From positions 238,986,645 to 239,050,644 of the forward strand of contig JAUMIR010000005.1 of the NCBI GenBank assembly GCA_030847615.1: DNA of 64,000 nt, in the 5' to 3' direction. This document shows, in pieces, positions 41,217 to 55,666 of the stretch. Positions within the stretch are counted from its first letter, which is position 1; the number at the start of each line of letters is the position of its first letter. The notes beneath the pieces are model-generated. The model was not told where the DNA came from and ran no database searches. It saw only the letters and a program-made list of their open reading frames with translations. The DNA comes from Gambelia wislizenii (Eukaryota > Chordata > Lepidosauria > Squamata > Crotaphytidae). A program made the position numbers and the translations under genes.

Positions 41217-41259
<43 letters not shown>

Positions 41260-44200
41260 GGAATGACTTCTCCAGATACAAACCCATGCCATGATAATGC
41301 TCTGTCAATGAGAGTTTGCTAAAGATTTCATTACAAGTGAAGACTAAATTAGCTTGCACAAGAAATTGTTGGAGCCCCAGAACTTTGGAGGTTACTTAAT
41401 TTGGATGCTTATATGGCTGTTTATATATCACTTTGTTTTTAGCTGGTATGTTTTAATTTGTCAATGGCCAACAATGTGTACTTTTAAAAGTAGTAAATCC
41501 ACATATAATGTTTTCCAGATAGGTTGTCATCAGTCTTATTCTTCTACTTATTCTTCAAATATTTTTTTTTTTTTGCCTAAATGAAAATGGTTACATTTGT
41601 CTTGGTTCAAAATCATTTTCAATTGGCCCTCTTCTCTATCCTATCAAGATAATCTTGAATCCTTTCACCATCTTCTAGACTTTAGCTACTTCTTCCAATT
41701 TGATGTTAATTGTATATTTTATGAGCTATTCCAGATCATGCTGAACAACACTTAGATCAATGCATAACCCTATGACACTCCACTTGTCACTTACTTGAGG
41801 GGCTAGGACTCTAACCAATCAGTTCAAATTATAGTACAAGAAAATATATTATTTTTCATATTTATTGCACAGCTGAAACTCCAAGCAGCCCACAAGATGA
41901 TTAAAAAAAACCCAAGTACAAATAAAACATAGTAAGTTACATCATCAAGACAGGTTTTAAGAAGTTAAAATATTAAAGCATAATTGAATTATTAACAGTT
42001 CTAAGCACATCAATAAAAATAAAAATAATTAAGAAATACAGTATACCCAGTTGTTATACACCCTACCCTTAACAGCTAGTCAGTTTTTGGAAGTCTACCT
42101 GAATAGAAAGAGATTTGTCTGCTGACAGAATAGGAAGGGGCCAACCTAGTTTCCTTTGGAAGGGAATTCCACTGCTTGGGAGCCACCACCAAGAAGACCT
42201 TCTCTCTCGTTCTCAATAGATGTGCCGTGGAGGATGGCAAGATCTCAATTTCTGGAAGGGGCTATATGGCAGAATGTAGTAGTTGTGATGGCCTGAACCC
42301 AATCATGCAGGGCTTTACAGGCCACAATGAGCACTTTGAATTGTGCTTAGAAACAGAAGGTGTTATACTAAAGGATGATGAAACTAGTGCTGGTCAGAAA
42401 TCTTGCTGCAGCATTTTGGACCAGCGGAGAGCAGCTCCATCTAGAATCTGTACTGTAGTACAAAAGAATTCTGACTAAATATTTAGGAGAACTTTTATGG
42501 TGGCATAAACTGTTTGACACTGCCTCAGCAGGTTATGGACTGCACTTCATTAGAGGCTTTTAAACAGACTGGTTGACTACATATCAGGGATACTCTAGTA
42601 ACAGATGTACAGTACTGCATTGGCAAAGGATTGGACTAGATGGCTGTTGAGTTCCCTCCAAACCCCAATTTTCTAACATTGACTTAGATAAATAAATGAA
42701 AAGTGTACAGCATAGAGGAAAATGTGCTTAGGGACAATTTTTAGAGTATCAACTTTGCTCATGTACAAACTCATTATGTGCCTAATTTTCATTCTACTCA
42801 TCAGTTTTTGATGCTGATGGCCAGAAAACATGCATCTAGGGTTCATGCTGTGCAGAAAGTTATTGAAAAAAGGGAATGAACAGCTGAAAATCATTCATTT
42901 CTGTACTCTGAAAATTCAACCATTTAGCACAGTTCTTGGCATGCAGGCTGGAATTCCTGCAGTGCTCAATGCTATTAGTACTACCTAAATGAGTATCATT
43001 TTTGCTGTACACATGTTCCTTAGGAGGCAATGGAGCAGAAACTCAGAGACAAATACATAGTTGTAGTATTCTCCTGTTGAAGTAAATGAAATGCATTTTT
43101 CTGGTCTGAGGTTGTGTTTCTTCTGCAGGAAGCCTATAGGTACAAGAACAAGACATAGGAAGCTTTTCCTAATAACATTGTTCACCTTACCCTTTGATCA
43201 TCAGCATCCGGGAGTGAGTGCCCATGATCTTCTAGACTACAGGTGGGCAAAGTGCAGCCCTGGGTAAACATGTGCCTTGTCAGGCAGTTTTAGTGGCCCT
43301 TCACTCTTATAGGCTCCCTTGACCTGCCAGAGTTATGGTTAATCTTTTAAATCAGTTTTGGGATCACCATGGACTGTTTAATATTAACTATTTTAACCTA
43401 TTTTCAAAACCAGAAGTGGCTGTCTGGCCATATTTGGTTTTGTCCTTTTTTGGGGATGTGGGGCTATCTGTGTGGCCCCAGACCAGCCTCAGTTGCTACT
43501 CTGACCTAGACAAAATGGCACCATCTACATACAAGAATGCACACAGACCTGAGGGTAACCTCAAGGTTTTCAGAATTACATACAATTGGGGAGGGGAGGG
43601 AAAATGAAACTAGGAGAAATACCAAAGCAGCCTAGTGAGGACTGAGTGGCCATGGATTGACATTGGAGCAAAACCTGGAGATGATGGTGTTGTAATGAAA
43701 TATCATAGTGAATGGCATGGCTGGCTGACTGGAATGCTAACAATGAGAATTGTTGGTTGCAGACTCAGTTTGTTGAATAGTACATATCAAAAAAAGAAAA
43801 AAGACACTTCAATTAGATATAAGTCAAACTTCTACCTCTCAGATCAGTATGATGATGAAGTGATCTGTGGACTAGGATCTATTTGGTTGGGGGGGGGGAA
43901 TCCTTGGCTAGAGCATAATTGCCCATTCAAGGCCAGTCTGCACATTGCACTCACTCTGTTGAAGTCACCATTGCATTACACCTCTAATTTGTAGAGTGGT
44001 TTATTTACATCATGCAGGGTACTTTCCCCCTCTCTCCCTTTTCATCTTTGTCCAGTTGATTATTTATTTTTGATGTCTTTATCCTGGTGTTCAAAACAAA
44101 AAGACCAGATTCTCATACTGTCTTAAAACACAGTAACATTATTCAGACAGTAAGACTAAATTTATAAGCAATCAAACATGGACCCAGAAAAAAAAGAAAA

Positions 44201-46355
44201 CAAATAATAATAAATTCTATAATAGGATTTTCATACAGTTAATGGATACAAAATTGGTCTATATTAACTGAAGGAATGACATGACTTAACTGATGCAAAA
44301 TTTGTTAGATACAAAAGAAGAAGGCCCTAACCACCTATAGAGGATGTATGGAGTGAGGCATCAGTCCTCTCCCCCTGGCTGCCACTGGGGCTGCTGTGAG
44401 GTGATTTGTTGCAGTGGTACCTGAGAGTAATGCTGCAGCTAAACTGTGCAGCAAACGTACCTTACCTAGCAGGGTTGCTGACATAGCTGTGGAATGACAG
44501 GGCTGCTGACACAGCTGTGGAATGGGAGGTGGCATTGCCAAATGTTGGCAGGAGGGGAAGTTTCAGATATCCTACCAGTGCAGACAACCCCACAGCTGAG
44601 AAAGAGAAAAGAACAGCAGTTGGTGAGAGAGATGATTCCCTGATGGACCTATAAGCAGAGAAGAAGTCAGGAAGGTTGGAGGAGAGCCTTGCAGGGCAGT
44701 AGGAAAAGCTAGGTGTGGGCTTGGAAGCATTCAGCTGGGACAAACCCTAAGCAATCCTAAACTAAACAACCAGCTTCTTTCCCCAAGAGAAGCTGAAAAT
44801 GTGTGTAAGACAGTGCTCCCTCTTCCTCAACTAGCCGGTACTTACAGGCTAGACTGCTTGGACAAGTGAGGGATACAACAGCTAACATTTGAAGTTGGTA
44901 TTTTTGGCTCTCTGGAGTGTTACTCATTGTGATGCTACTTACCAGGGGGAAGGGTTGATTCTGCTACCATCAGCTAGTTGGCTGTTCCTGATCTTGGGTG
45001 AACTCACCATCAAGTCAGATATGATCCAAATGTTACCACTAGCTTGTTGAACCCACACTGAAGTCACATACCTTGTAACCAGAGCAAATCCCAGGGTGTG
45101 GCTTAGGAGCAGATTCTTGCCATGTGAAAATACAGCCCCTCCCTTTGAGGGGAAGGAACAGGAGAGAGAAGAATGATGTGCTGAAGGACCTTTGATACAA
45201 GCAAGTCTGTCTAGAAGCCCATGGCACCCATGTTTGCTGGGGCTTATTATGTGCTCAGCCTCATGTTGGTGTGGGGTAAACTACACTTGTCCAGAAGATA
45301 TGGTTTCAAAATCTTTGGATGACCTTACAAATCTTCATTAGCAAATCCCATAAACAAAGTGACCCCAGTGTTCTTAATGTGTTGGACACTCTCCAAATAA
45401 CCCCCCTTCCCCCCAAAATACTGTTTCCAAATTAAATTTGGACTTATATTTTAGAGCAGTGGTTCTTAACCTTTTCTTTACCAGGAGCCCCCTTTAAATA
45501 TATTTTGTTGCTGTGGACTCCCAAGACTTAACTCAAGATTTAAAACAACAAAAACAAGACCACCACCAGATAATACAACAGCAACAATAATACAATCACA
45601 CCATCCATGAAACCTTCCCTCAGAGGCACTGGAGCAGAGGAAAGATTTTTCTCCTGCGTCTTCCTGCAAGTTTGTGGCAATTTGTGCATTGCCAAATTGA
45701 ATGGCAATGCACAGGCTAAGCCAGCCAGCTAGCCTTTGCCTTGGCTTCTGTCATGTGGCCACTCCACGGCAGGGAGGAGGTGGGCCAAGCAACTTTCAAC
45801 CCTTTGCAGACCCCCTGCGAGGGCATTGCAGACTCCTGGGGGTCCCTGGACCCCAGGTTAAGAACCACTGTTAGAGAATCTGGAAGTTTTTATCTGGTCT
45901 TTTCTCTTAGAGCAAAATAATTACTGGCTATCTGAATGACCTGGACAATAGACAAAGTTTTTAGTTCATATCTGCTTTGTCAATCTGTTCCAACATTCCT
46001 TACTTGGCAGCAACAGGTAACTTTTTCTTTTTCTTTTCTTTCTTTTTTTTAAAGAGAGATACCATTTGTGCTACACTGGGTGATACTCTCCTTTCTTATT
46101 TTGTTCTTTGCCTGTTAGTGTTTAAAACTGTCAGTCTTTTAGATTTTCCCCCCAAAACATTGCTGGCATTTGTTTCCTCTCCTCAACCACTGACCATTCA
46201 ATGAAATGCTCATCATCTTTGACATCTGCTTGGCTATCTGCTCCTTGCTATAAATGTGTGTATGTATGTATGTATGTATGTATGCCTGCGTATGTGTGCT
46301 TCCATTTAAATTGACAGCTTTTCAGTTTAAAAATATATAGGTAGGATAGTTATGG

Positions 46356-46399
<44 letters not shown>

Positions 46400-49300
46400 T
46401 ACAATCTAATGACAAGAAAATATAAAATCACAAAGCAAATAGTAAAAGTAACAACCATAGGCTGTCATAAAGAAAATGAAAAAGTAATCCATAAAACTTT
46501 AAAAAGCCAGGTCATTATTTAATTTCAGAATGTCTTATTTTATTTCAAACTTTAGAGGATGATGATACCACCCCTGTTGATCTTTATTTCTCAGTCAAAT
46601 ATTTTTGCATGTTGAATAAATATACACTGTGTCAAGAAATAGAACAAGTCAGCTTGCATAGGGCGTGTTGTTATTCATCTGCTGCTGCTCTGCTTCCATC
46701 CCCTGTGTTCTTAGTCCCCAAGTCTACCTACAAAAACAGCAGGTAGTTTTATTGAGTAAGAGGAGATGTCCAAATGCCAGTTGAGGTAGACAGCTGTCCC
46801 CTGAAGCTGCATGGAAGTTATGTATGCAGCTGTGTCTCTAGACAAATCATGACAGCTTGCCTTGGATGTACAGAGCTTTTGATGTCAGAGAGTAGCTGGG
46901 GAGCACAGCTGCTGCTATTTACTACTAGTGATTTATTGTCTATCTGGAATATGGGGAAGAACATTATTACTTCAGCTGGGAATATGCAATTGATAATTTT
47001 TTAAAAATTCTACCTTATTGTCTGAACCTCAGAATATGTTATATTCCTCCTGATGAAAAGCTTGCAATGTTAGATACTTCCCCCTGCTCATAGTCTTAAT
47101 CTACTGTTAGAGTTCATCCTTCTTGTTGATTCTAAGTTGAGACAGTCTCTGTCTTAAGGTGCTGCTTTAACAGGGAGCTCATTCTCCAGTTCTTTCTGTG
47201 TTTTTTTTTTAAAGAAATCTGTCCAGAACTGACAGATCTGTTTATAGAAACCAGCCCAATGTATAAACTAAGCTCCCTTGAAAATATTTGCTAATTGCCT
47301 TCTCAGTAGAGTTTAGTGGAAGAAGGTCAGTGGAAACATGATGCATTGGGTCTAAAAGTGTGTCTTTGTTTTAAGCTATGACAGAATGATATAATAATTT
47401 ACTTGGGGCTAAATTTGTTTTTTTAAAGTTAAATGCTGTTTTGACTAAGTCTGGTGGTATAAGATTAATTTCACTGCAATATCTATTCAGAAGCAGGAAT
47501 CAAGAACAACATAGTTTGGTTCACATTTTATTGCAAATGTATCTAATTTGCATTTCCCAAATGAATACAGAAAATAAAACACTGTTATGCTTCAGTATTT
47601 GCAGTTTTCTGAAATTCACAATGCAGTTACAAAATCAACAAATTCATGCAGAAATGCATATATTAGGAAAAAGTGCCCACACATTTTGATATCAGTGAAA
47701 ATAATATATAAAATCATTCTGTGCAAGTTGCTTGCAAAAATGCAGGTATTAAGCAAAACAGTATAAGGAAATGTGTCGATTAGGAGAACGGTAAATTAAC
47801 ATATCCATGAATTTTCCACACATACTCTTTCTTAATTGGCAGACTGATGGCAAACTGAACAGCAAAAACCAACAGAATCCAAGATTAGAAAATTAAACAT
47901 TTCAGCTTTAAGCTGAAATCCTATACACAATTACTTAGGAATAACTCTCATTAAACTCCTTTGAATTGTATAGGATTGCATTTTTAGGGTCATGTGTTCA
48001 GCTCTCTTGGGAGAGATGTATGGATTTGATGAAGAAGATATTGTGAGAGCATAGGTTGTTTTTCTGCTCCTAACAACTTATACTACCTCTGGCAACAAGG
48101 TGTTTGAATCCAACTAAAATATAATCTAATGTAGAACATGGCAGTTTAGAACTACCTCATTCTCTCTAATGTAGGGCCAGCTGTGGTGATTGGAAATTTT
48201 TAAACAGAGACTGGATGGCCATCTGTCAGGAGTGCTTTGATTGGGTATTCCTGCATGTTGGGTGTTGGACTAGATGGCTCTTGTGGTCTCTTCCAACTCT
48301 ATGATTCTATATGCAGAGGGTAAGGCTGTCAAAGAAGGAATTACAGTAGGTGACACTTGTTACACAAGCTACAAGTTCCTGAAATTCTTTCTTGTCATTT
48401 GGGGAATATTCATTCTGCAGAGAGGTCCAGATTAATTTCCTTTCACAATGGTAGGGTAGGATGGATCCTCTTTTGTATCGAGTCCATTCTAGGGGTGGTG
48501 TGGGAGACAATGTGTCTAGGCTTATCTGCAGTATAGATGTACCCTAAATGTATTAAAATTGTATTCATTTTTAAAATAGGTATTCCTTCTTTCCATGGAA
48601 TGAATATGCATGCTGATGTATCTAAAATTCAAAATAAATGCAAAATTCAGCTAAAACGTACATATACCAAACCATCACAATAATGTCATTGTCCCCACTA
48701 ATAAAAAAGAAGTCAAAACCTGGGGACTTCTCATGGGCTAATGATTGACCATTGTGTGAACCAATTGTTGAACTAAAGGGAATTTTGGCCTGATCCAACA
48801 TGGTACTTATGTTCTTGCGCTGCCCGAATATCTACACTGCTGTTGATAAGTCACTGAGAGCTGCTTGCAGGAGTGGGTTACTTTTTGTTGTTGTTAAGTT
48901 CCTAAGTTCAAGTGAGCTTCATTTGTGTTTGGTTCAGAGCATATGAAGATTTTTGATTTCTGCCTGCTAAAGGGGAGTAACATTATTGTAATGCTCTTGA
49001 AAAAGAAGATAGTTTTTAAAAGTCAAGATACAAGCAGACAAAACAAGTCAGTTGCATCTTAAAAGCATGGGAAAATAGGAAAGGGCTTACCTGGCACCTA
49101 AAAGACAACATAATTGGTGATAGCTATGGTTCTAAAGTCTAAGGGTCTGCACCCCCTTCTCTAAGTCTGAAGGAGAGCTGAAGAATCTCCAAGTGAGAGT
49201 GCCACTTTGATTTTTTTTTTTAAAAAAAAATTTGTGCTGCTTCAGAGGGGCCTGTAGACTCTCCAAGGGTTGATGCTTAATGTATTCTGCTTAATGACAT

Positions 49301-52300
49301 CACCAGGTCCCCCCTGATGGCAGGTCATTCCTATGTCTCTGAATTTCTCTGTAATAACATTTGAAGTTGTGGCACTACCACTGTAAAGTCCCCATCCCTG
49401 GTAGCCATTTGCCTTATCTCAGATGGGAGGGGTAAACATAGACCCTCTGCTGAAGATCTGAATGGGTAGGCAGCAGCATTTCAAAAGTAGAATAGAAACA
49501 TAATTTATGTTTCTGACTTTGCACTAAAAGGGATTTTGGGCCCCTGTGATCCACAACACCACAGGATCCCAGTGAATTAGAAGGCAATCTCCTTGTTTGC
49601 ACAAAGCTTATCTTTCAAGATGGGTAACTCAGCATGTGGGGATTGTTATACTCAGGGTTCTGTTCCTTTGCTTCCGTTCCTGCTCATTCCAGGAAAACCA
49701 AATTTTCTCCTTTTTGTACCTGTACTAGCTTTGGCCTGACATTATTTTCTGACAGATCTCTTGTTTTTCTTTGTAGTCCACATGCTGTCCTAGAACGCTT
49801 ACGGATCAGAGTGAATAGAATTAGTCTACAAGATTACGAGGGACTGCATTATGACAAGGAAAAGCTCCGGGAAGCTTGTAAGTTTCTTTCCTTCCTTCCT
49901 TTCAAAAGGTGATTTAGTATAAGTGTTTTTGTGGTTTCTCATATGTATATAAGTGACTTCTTGATAAGGAATCCACACACTTTTGCAATGAAGTGCTCTA
50001 ATATAAAGTGTGTATTAGGAGAAAGCACTAATAAAATATATAGACTAGTAAAAATAACATTTTTAATGTGTTATATTAAGAAAATTGCTAATTAAATAGG
50101 TTAATAAAATTGCATACCAAAATGGATTAGGAGAAATGTACAAAAACACTTGTATATTCTCATGCAAACTTTTTTTTGGAGAGGAGGGGATTAGTGTTAG
50201 GCTGAACCAAATTTAAGATTGAAAAAAAATCTCTAAGTTTGGGACAAACAAAATTTTGAAAAATGAGAAATGGAGTGAAGTGAAAATGGGCCATTTTGAC
50301 CATTTCTATTTCTAACTCATCACAACGTTTCAACCTTGGGCAAGATGTTAATGAGTCATTTTGAAAGAGATGCCATGTCCTTCCATTCATCTTTTTTTTA
50401 AAAGTTATTTTTCTAGCGGATTATAGTGGAAACTTCTCTGCAGATTGCCTTATCAATCTACAAACCTTTGCCACCCCACTGTGAAAAACCATATTTAATT
50501 TCTGCAGAAAAATATTGCAAGAAGTTAGTGACATTCAGTTAATAATACAGAAGTCAGTGGAAGTAGTCAGCCAAACCTGCAACACTGTTGATGACAACAC
50601 TTTAAAATTAAGTTGCTTTCCTTGGTAACTTATTCTGCACCATTAATCAATGCAGGATTCAGCTGCTTGTGATAACAGTGTAATAGAGCCTTATTCATGT
50701 ATCAGTATCATTATTCATGTTCAGTTACAAGAGAGGCTATTTGTTATGTAAGAAAGCTGCAGCTTCCATTTAATAATACAGGATTCCCTGGTAATTACTG
50801 AGTAGCAAATCTTCTAATTGGTTTGCTTATCTTCCTGTAGAAATATGGTTATTTTCTTTACACATCCGTCTGCTATGCACACAAACACACACACCTAGAC
50901 CTACCTATCCTTTTCACTGCTTACTGATGCTCCTTTCCCAGCATTGAATTATAATTTCAATGAGAATGAAGGTTCTTCTAACAAGACTTCCAGATACATA
51001 TTTCAGATTTTAGCATAGAAATGTTGAGTGGATTTGCCACCATTTTATGGAGATATTTGTTAGGTTTTATAAGGAGGCAGCACTCTGATTTTCTCTCCTT
51101 CTCCCACCTGCATCTCTTCTTTAAATTATTTTAACTTTACAACATTATGTGAAACACATTGACTCATAACAAAATGAGCCACCAGTTATGGTATTATGAT
51201 AAATCATAGTTTATTGTGACAGGAGGGAGCTGTAGTGAACCTCAGGCTCTGATGCTTCCCTACTCCTCTTCTAGTACTCACACAAATGGGAGATCACCCC
51301 TCCCCCTTTGCTTCCATGTTTAATTTACATCAGAGTGCTGTTTCATCCAAACCCAACACACTGGCGAATGTGACATATGGCTTGTTTCGACAAATAATAT
51401 CTAAGATCAAACACAGTTTAGGGTTCAAGTGTAAAGCTAAATTGCAGTTTACCCCCCCCCAAAAAAAACCAAAAAACAAAAAACAAAAACTGAAGGAAAG
51501 CTTTCAGTTTCCTTGCAGCCATGCTGAAGTGATAGAATGTACAGGTGTTCTTCCCTCTCACAGTAAACAGTGGTTTATCTTAATGACCTGATCCAATTTA
51601 ATGCAGATGTCTTTCTTCTATGTAGCAGGCATTGAATTTGTTCCCAGAATTACAGTGCTGGATCTACCATTAGGTACATATAGTGGGTATATACTGGGCC
51701 AGCAGGAGCAGAAGTCTCCTGGTAGTTCCACCTGAGTTGTCTAATCAAAAAAGCTATGTACCATATGGCCCACCCCAAGCTACTAAATTGATCTGTAGTG
51801 GTAGAGGTTACTGTCCTGTGAGCAACACTGAAAGGAGAGGAAACTTGCAATCCAGAGTCTTTTATTCTGCCCTGGCAGGCCCCACCTTTTTCATATTAAT
51901 TGGCTAAAATTCATATATATTGGATTATAAGTGGCACTCCATGTGATTAAAGGTAGACCAGGGACCCCCTGTCATAGTTGACACCCAAGGATTTCTGCTG
52001 CCTGAAGCTCCCAGGGTGGGCTTCTTCTCAACCCCAAACCTGGGGTATCTCTTCGTTGCCACCACCCGTTGAGTTACCCTTCCTTGTCTGGTGCAACGGG
52101 AAACCAGACAGGTTATGAAAACAATAATAACCCTTTTCTCTATCCTAGAGAAATTCTTGATAGCCTGACCAAGAAGGCACATGAGGTAAGTTATAGAGAA
52201 AGGAGATAAGCTTTACTTAGATCTAGAGGTCTATGTTACTTGGGGGAAGCAAAACATTCCCCCAGGTTCCAACTTAGGCTTTACAAAGTTATACATTCAG

Positions 52301-55300
52301 TACAGAGCACTTGCAAAATAAACCATAACACTAACGCAACTATCTAGACGGTCCCTAAGCTACTAAGGAAGACAACTTACAGTCTGGCAGGATATAGCAG
52401 TCTCTCTGATGGGATTCAGAGTCCAGAGTCCTGTTTGAATAAGAACTTCCTCTTGAAGTTTTGATATCATTTTGAGGCCTTGGTGTTACCAGACCTTAAG
52501 AAAGGTTGGCTCCCCCCACCTTTTGTTATCACAGTTTGTATCTTGTTGATTACTCCATGGCTCAGGGATCTCATCAGCCTCACGAGGCATTAGGCTTCTC
52601 AGTTATGTGTCCATGTGCTCAGAGCCCATGAGGCTGCTAGGCCATGTGCTCAGCTCATCCCAAACAAAGGAAAATCAGAATTTGTAAAGTCTTTGTGGTA
52701 ATCTCTGATTGGCTCTGCCTTTGCCCAATCAGAGTGGCTATCTAGTCAAGTGATGTGATGTCATGTTTATTCAATGAAGTTCTCCCACCCCCTTCCCATT
52801 TCCAAATAAGGAGTGGAAGTTTCCAATGTTGTAAAGTGTAGGTTGTTGAGATGAACTCCCATGATGGGCAGGGCAGGCCATCATGACACCCCCAAACAAG
52901 GAGCTAAGGTTTGCTCAGAAAACCCAAGGAAGTAGCCTGCTAAAATTCCTAAAAGACACAGCCAGGTGAGAATTATGTGAAAATCCCCTGGAACTGGTTA
53001 GTTAGAGAGAAATGTGCTAATTCCTCCAGGGCATCTCTGGAAGTGAGTCAATCACTAATCCCATTAAGGTGGCTAAGCACATTTTGCTTGCAAAACTGTT
53101 TGTCCCTCACATCTGGTCTTAAAACAATAGAGGTTTGCCTGAGACCACTCAGTTTTAATATTCCAACCATTAATGATCGTTAACACATTTGGAGAATCCA
53201 TTGTTTAATCCTGGCAAACTGCAACAGACATTGTGTTCCACTCAAACTCACCCCTTCAGTAGAAAAGTCAGCTATAAATGCCACTCTGAAATGCCACCAA
53301 GGTGTCTACAGTTCCTCCTCCTACCTACATGCTATGAGTTTACTGCACTCAGAATGATATTTTGAGCTTCTCCTACTGCACAAACCTCTGCTCTTTGGAT
53401 CAGTACAGAATTACCCACTATCCCCTCAATCTATTCCTCTATCCAAATACTTCCTACTTTGTTAGTCTTGTGTGACTGCTTGAAGCCTGCGTGTATGTAT
53501 GTGTGTGTTCCCTTGATTATTTGTCAATAGAACCATTTTTATTTTATCACCTGGTTTGGAGTCTCCGCAGTTACTACCGGTATGCATAGGTCAAAAGATC
53601 CCAAAGTTACCTGGCCTTTTGCTGCCATTTTGAGCTAATTAAAATTCCCCATATTTGAATTCAGACCCTAGTGGGATCCCAACAGACCCCCGCCCCACAA
53701 TTCAATTCCCCATATTTGAATATTTGACCCCTGCCCCACAATTCCCCATATTTGAATTCAGACACTATTGGGATCCCAACAGACCTCCGCCCCACAATTC
53801 AGCTAACAGTCTGTATGTATAATAGAGGTGTGGGAACCATGTTATCATTTGCCTTAAGCAGCAAAATGTTTTCGGTCTTTGCTGAAGGGTATGACTCTTT
53901 CTTAATATTCCTCTGTAATCCTTCCCCCATCTAAGTAAACAATACATGACAGAAATCAAAACATGGAAACCAGTTTAAGAATGAGCCATTTTATTATCCC
54001 TTTGGGAGTAGTGCAGGAAAGTTATTAAGATTTTTGCCTGAGACATGTCTTCATGATGGAGCATCAAATACTCTGACACCAGCGTAATAACCTGGATCAT
54101 CTAGACTCAGAGTAAATAAATGTTGCTCTTCTTGTTTGCTTGAAATACCAATTTGATTCTATCAGCGGCCTCATCTAAAATTGAATTTTTTCCTGCTGCA
54201 TCTAAGAAGTTGTCATATGCACTGTTCAGAGAAGATTAATCTTGGCTCTCTGGAGGTGGACAACTCATTTCTGCAACTTTTTTGAGTAATTAAATGATGA
54301 CATACTGGTCTTAGAAGAGAACAATCATGTTTATCTGATTCTTCTACATTTTTTGCTACTTTCTTTACTCTTTTATATAGATAATTTTAGTGTTCCATTA
54401 AGCACTGACCAAATTCTGCATTCAAACTGCAGAATGGTACAGTATTCATATAGGAGGTACATATATGCACATGTAATAGTACATGAGAGGTAATAATACA
54501 TTTTCCTCTACTGAGCGTGCCTCCTGAAGACAAAAGGTCTCTGAAAGTATTGAGAGTTTCCAATTCTTTTTTGTTTTGATTGGATCTACTTATTCTTGAG
54601 TTGTATCCTATCTCTTTTTTTCAAATATGCCAGGTTTTCCTCCCTGCTTCCCCCTTATTTCTAAAAAGACTCACCATCTATCTGTGCAAGGGGGGAAAGA
54701 GATAGCAGAATCTTTTGGCCTGTGTTTACTGGTACTAAGGAGGAGACATTAAGCTAGATAGTACAATAATTGATCTTTATTTGAGAAAACAATAATAACA
54801 ACATTCACGCGCACATTCAGCCTTCAAGCATTCACACAAGGCTAATGAATAAAGTAGGAAACATTGGGATAGAGGGATAGAGAATGGAGTGTGGGAGATA
54901 TGAGACCTGTCCTGTAGAGATGAGGTCATGGAAGAAACCAGCAGAATGGAGGTCCAGAACAGGAACAGCTGCACAGACAGATGTAGTGGCCACAGGAAGG
55001 GGATCCGTGAACATTTGAGTGGAGTTTTGGAAGGGTTTTTATAGTCAATAACTACCTTCTGAGGATGGGATTTAGAGTGAAAGACAATTTTTCTCAGAGT
55101 TGCTCAGGGTGAGACAATAGACCCTCCAGATATGTTAATAGTATCTTAATGGGTAGATACTTTGTAACTGAACTGAGGAAGCAATTTCCTTTGTTTGGGG
55201 AAGGGTAAAGGTATGGGTATTGTTTATGTTGTAAAATATGCAGAGCGCGTTCACTCTCTGCCCATCCGAGCAGAGATGCATGCAGTGAAATAGCATGGGC

Positions 55301-55631
55301 TTTTGGGCAAAGCCATGCACACCTCTGGTGTAAAAGAAAGATAGACTGTTTTTCTTTTATGGTTTTATTAAAAGCAAAGCAAAAATGAAATAAACAACAG
55401 AAGGCATTCATCCATGCTTCTGTATGCTCCAAAGTTCCTCAGGAGCTAAGAGAAAAGAAAAAGAGCCCCCAAAATGCAGGAGGCACTAACTAGCTCCAAA
55501 ATCCCCTCCCAGTTATATACTTTTCCAAACATTCAACTCTTCTGAGAAACAACAAGAAATCTGAAGCCTTTGGTTTCTTTTCTCACTTCCCAACTCTGAA
55601 GGACAGAGAAAACATAATGATGATGATGATG

Positions 55632-55666
<35 letters not shown>

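Larger units (their letters stand above)
41257..49776 (+). other. DGKI: Giant DGKI intron, part 4
   Basis: Holds an antisense L2 piece, CR1 ends (42545, 48185), a hAT-like MITE (45457-45870), microsatellites and an AT-rich repeat (47520-47850). A short CAGGTGGGCAAAG fold-back end lies near 43241. 43500-45450, 46410-47500 and 48320-49770 show nothing I can name. Confidence 0.7.

Noticed and set aside
38712..41256. CRISPR-like or designed repeat array because of repeated units
   Set aside because: The units are copies of a LINE 3' end with GA tails, in a vertebrate intron; no spacers or short regular repeats are present.
54700..55090. Antisense LTR suggested by TTTATTTGAGAAAAC and the following unique-looking text
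   Set aside because: No paired end, primer site or second copy is visible in the window.
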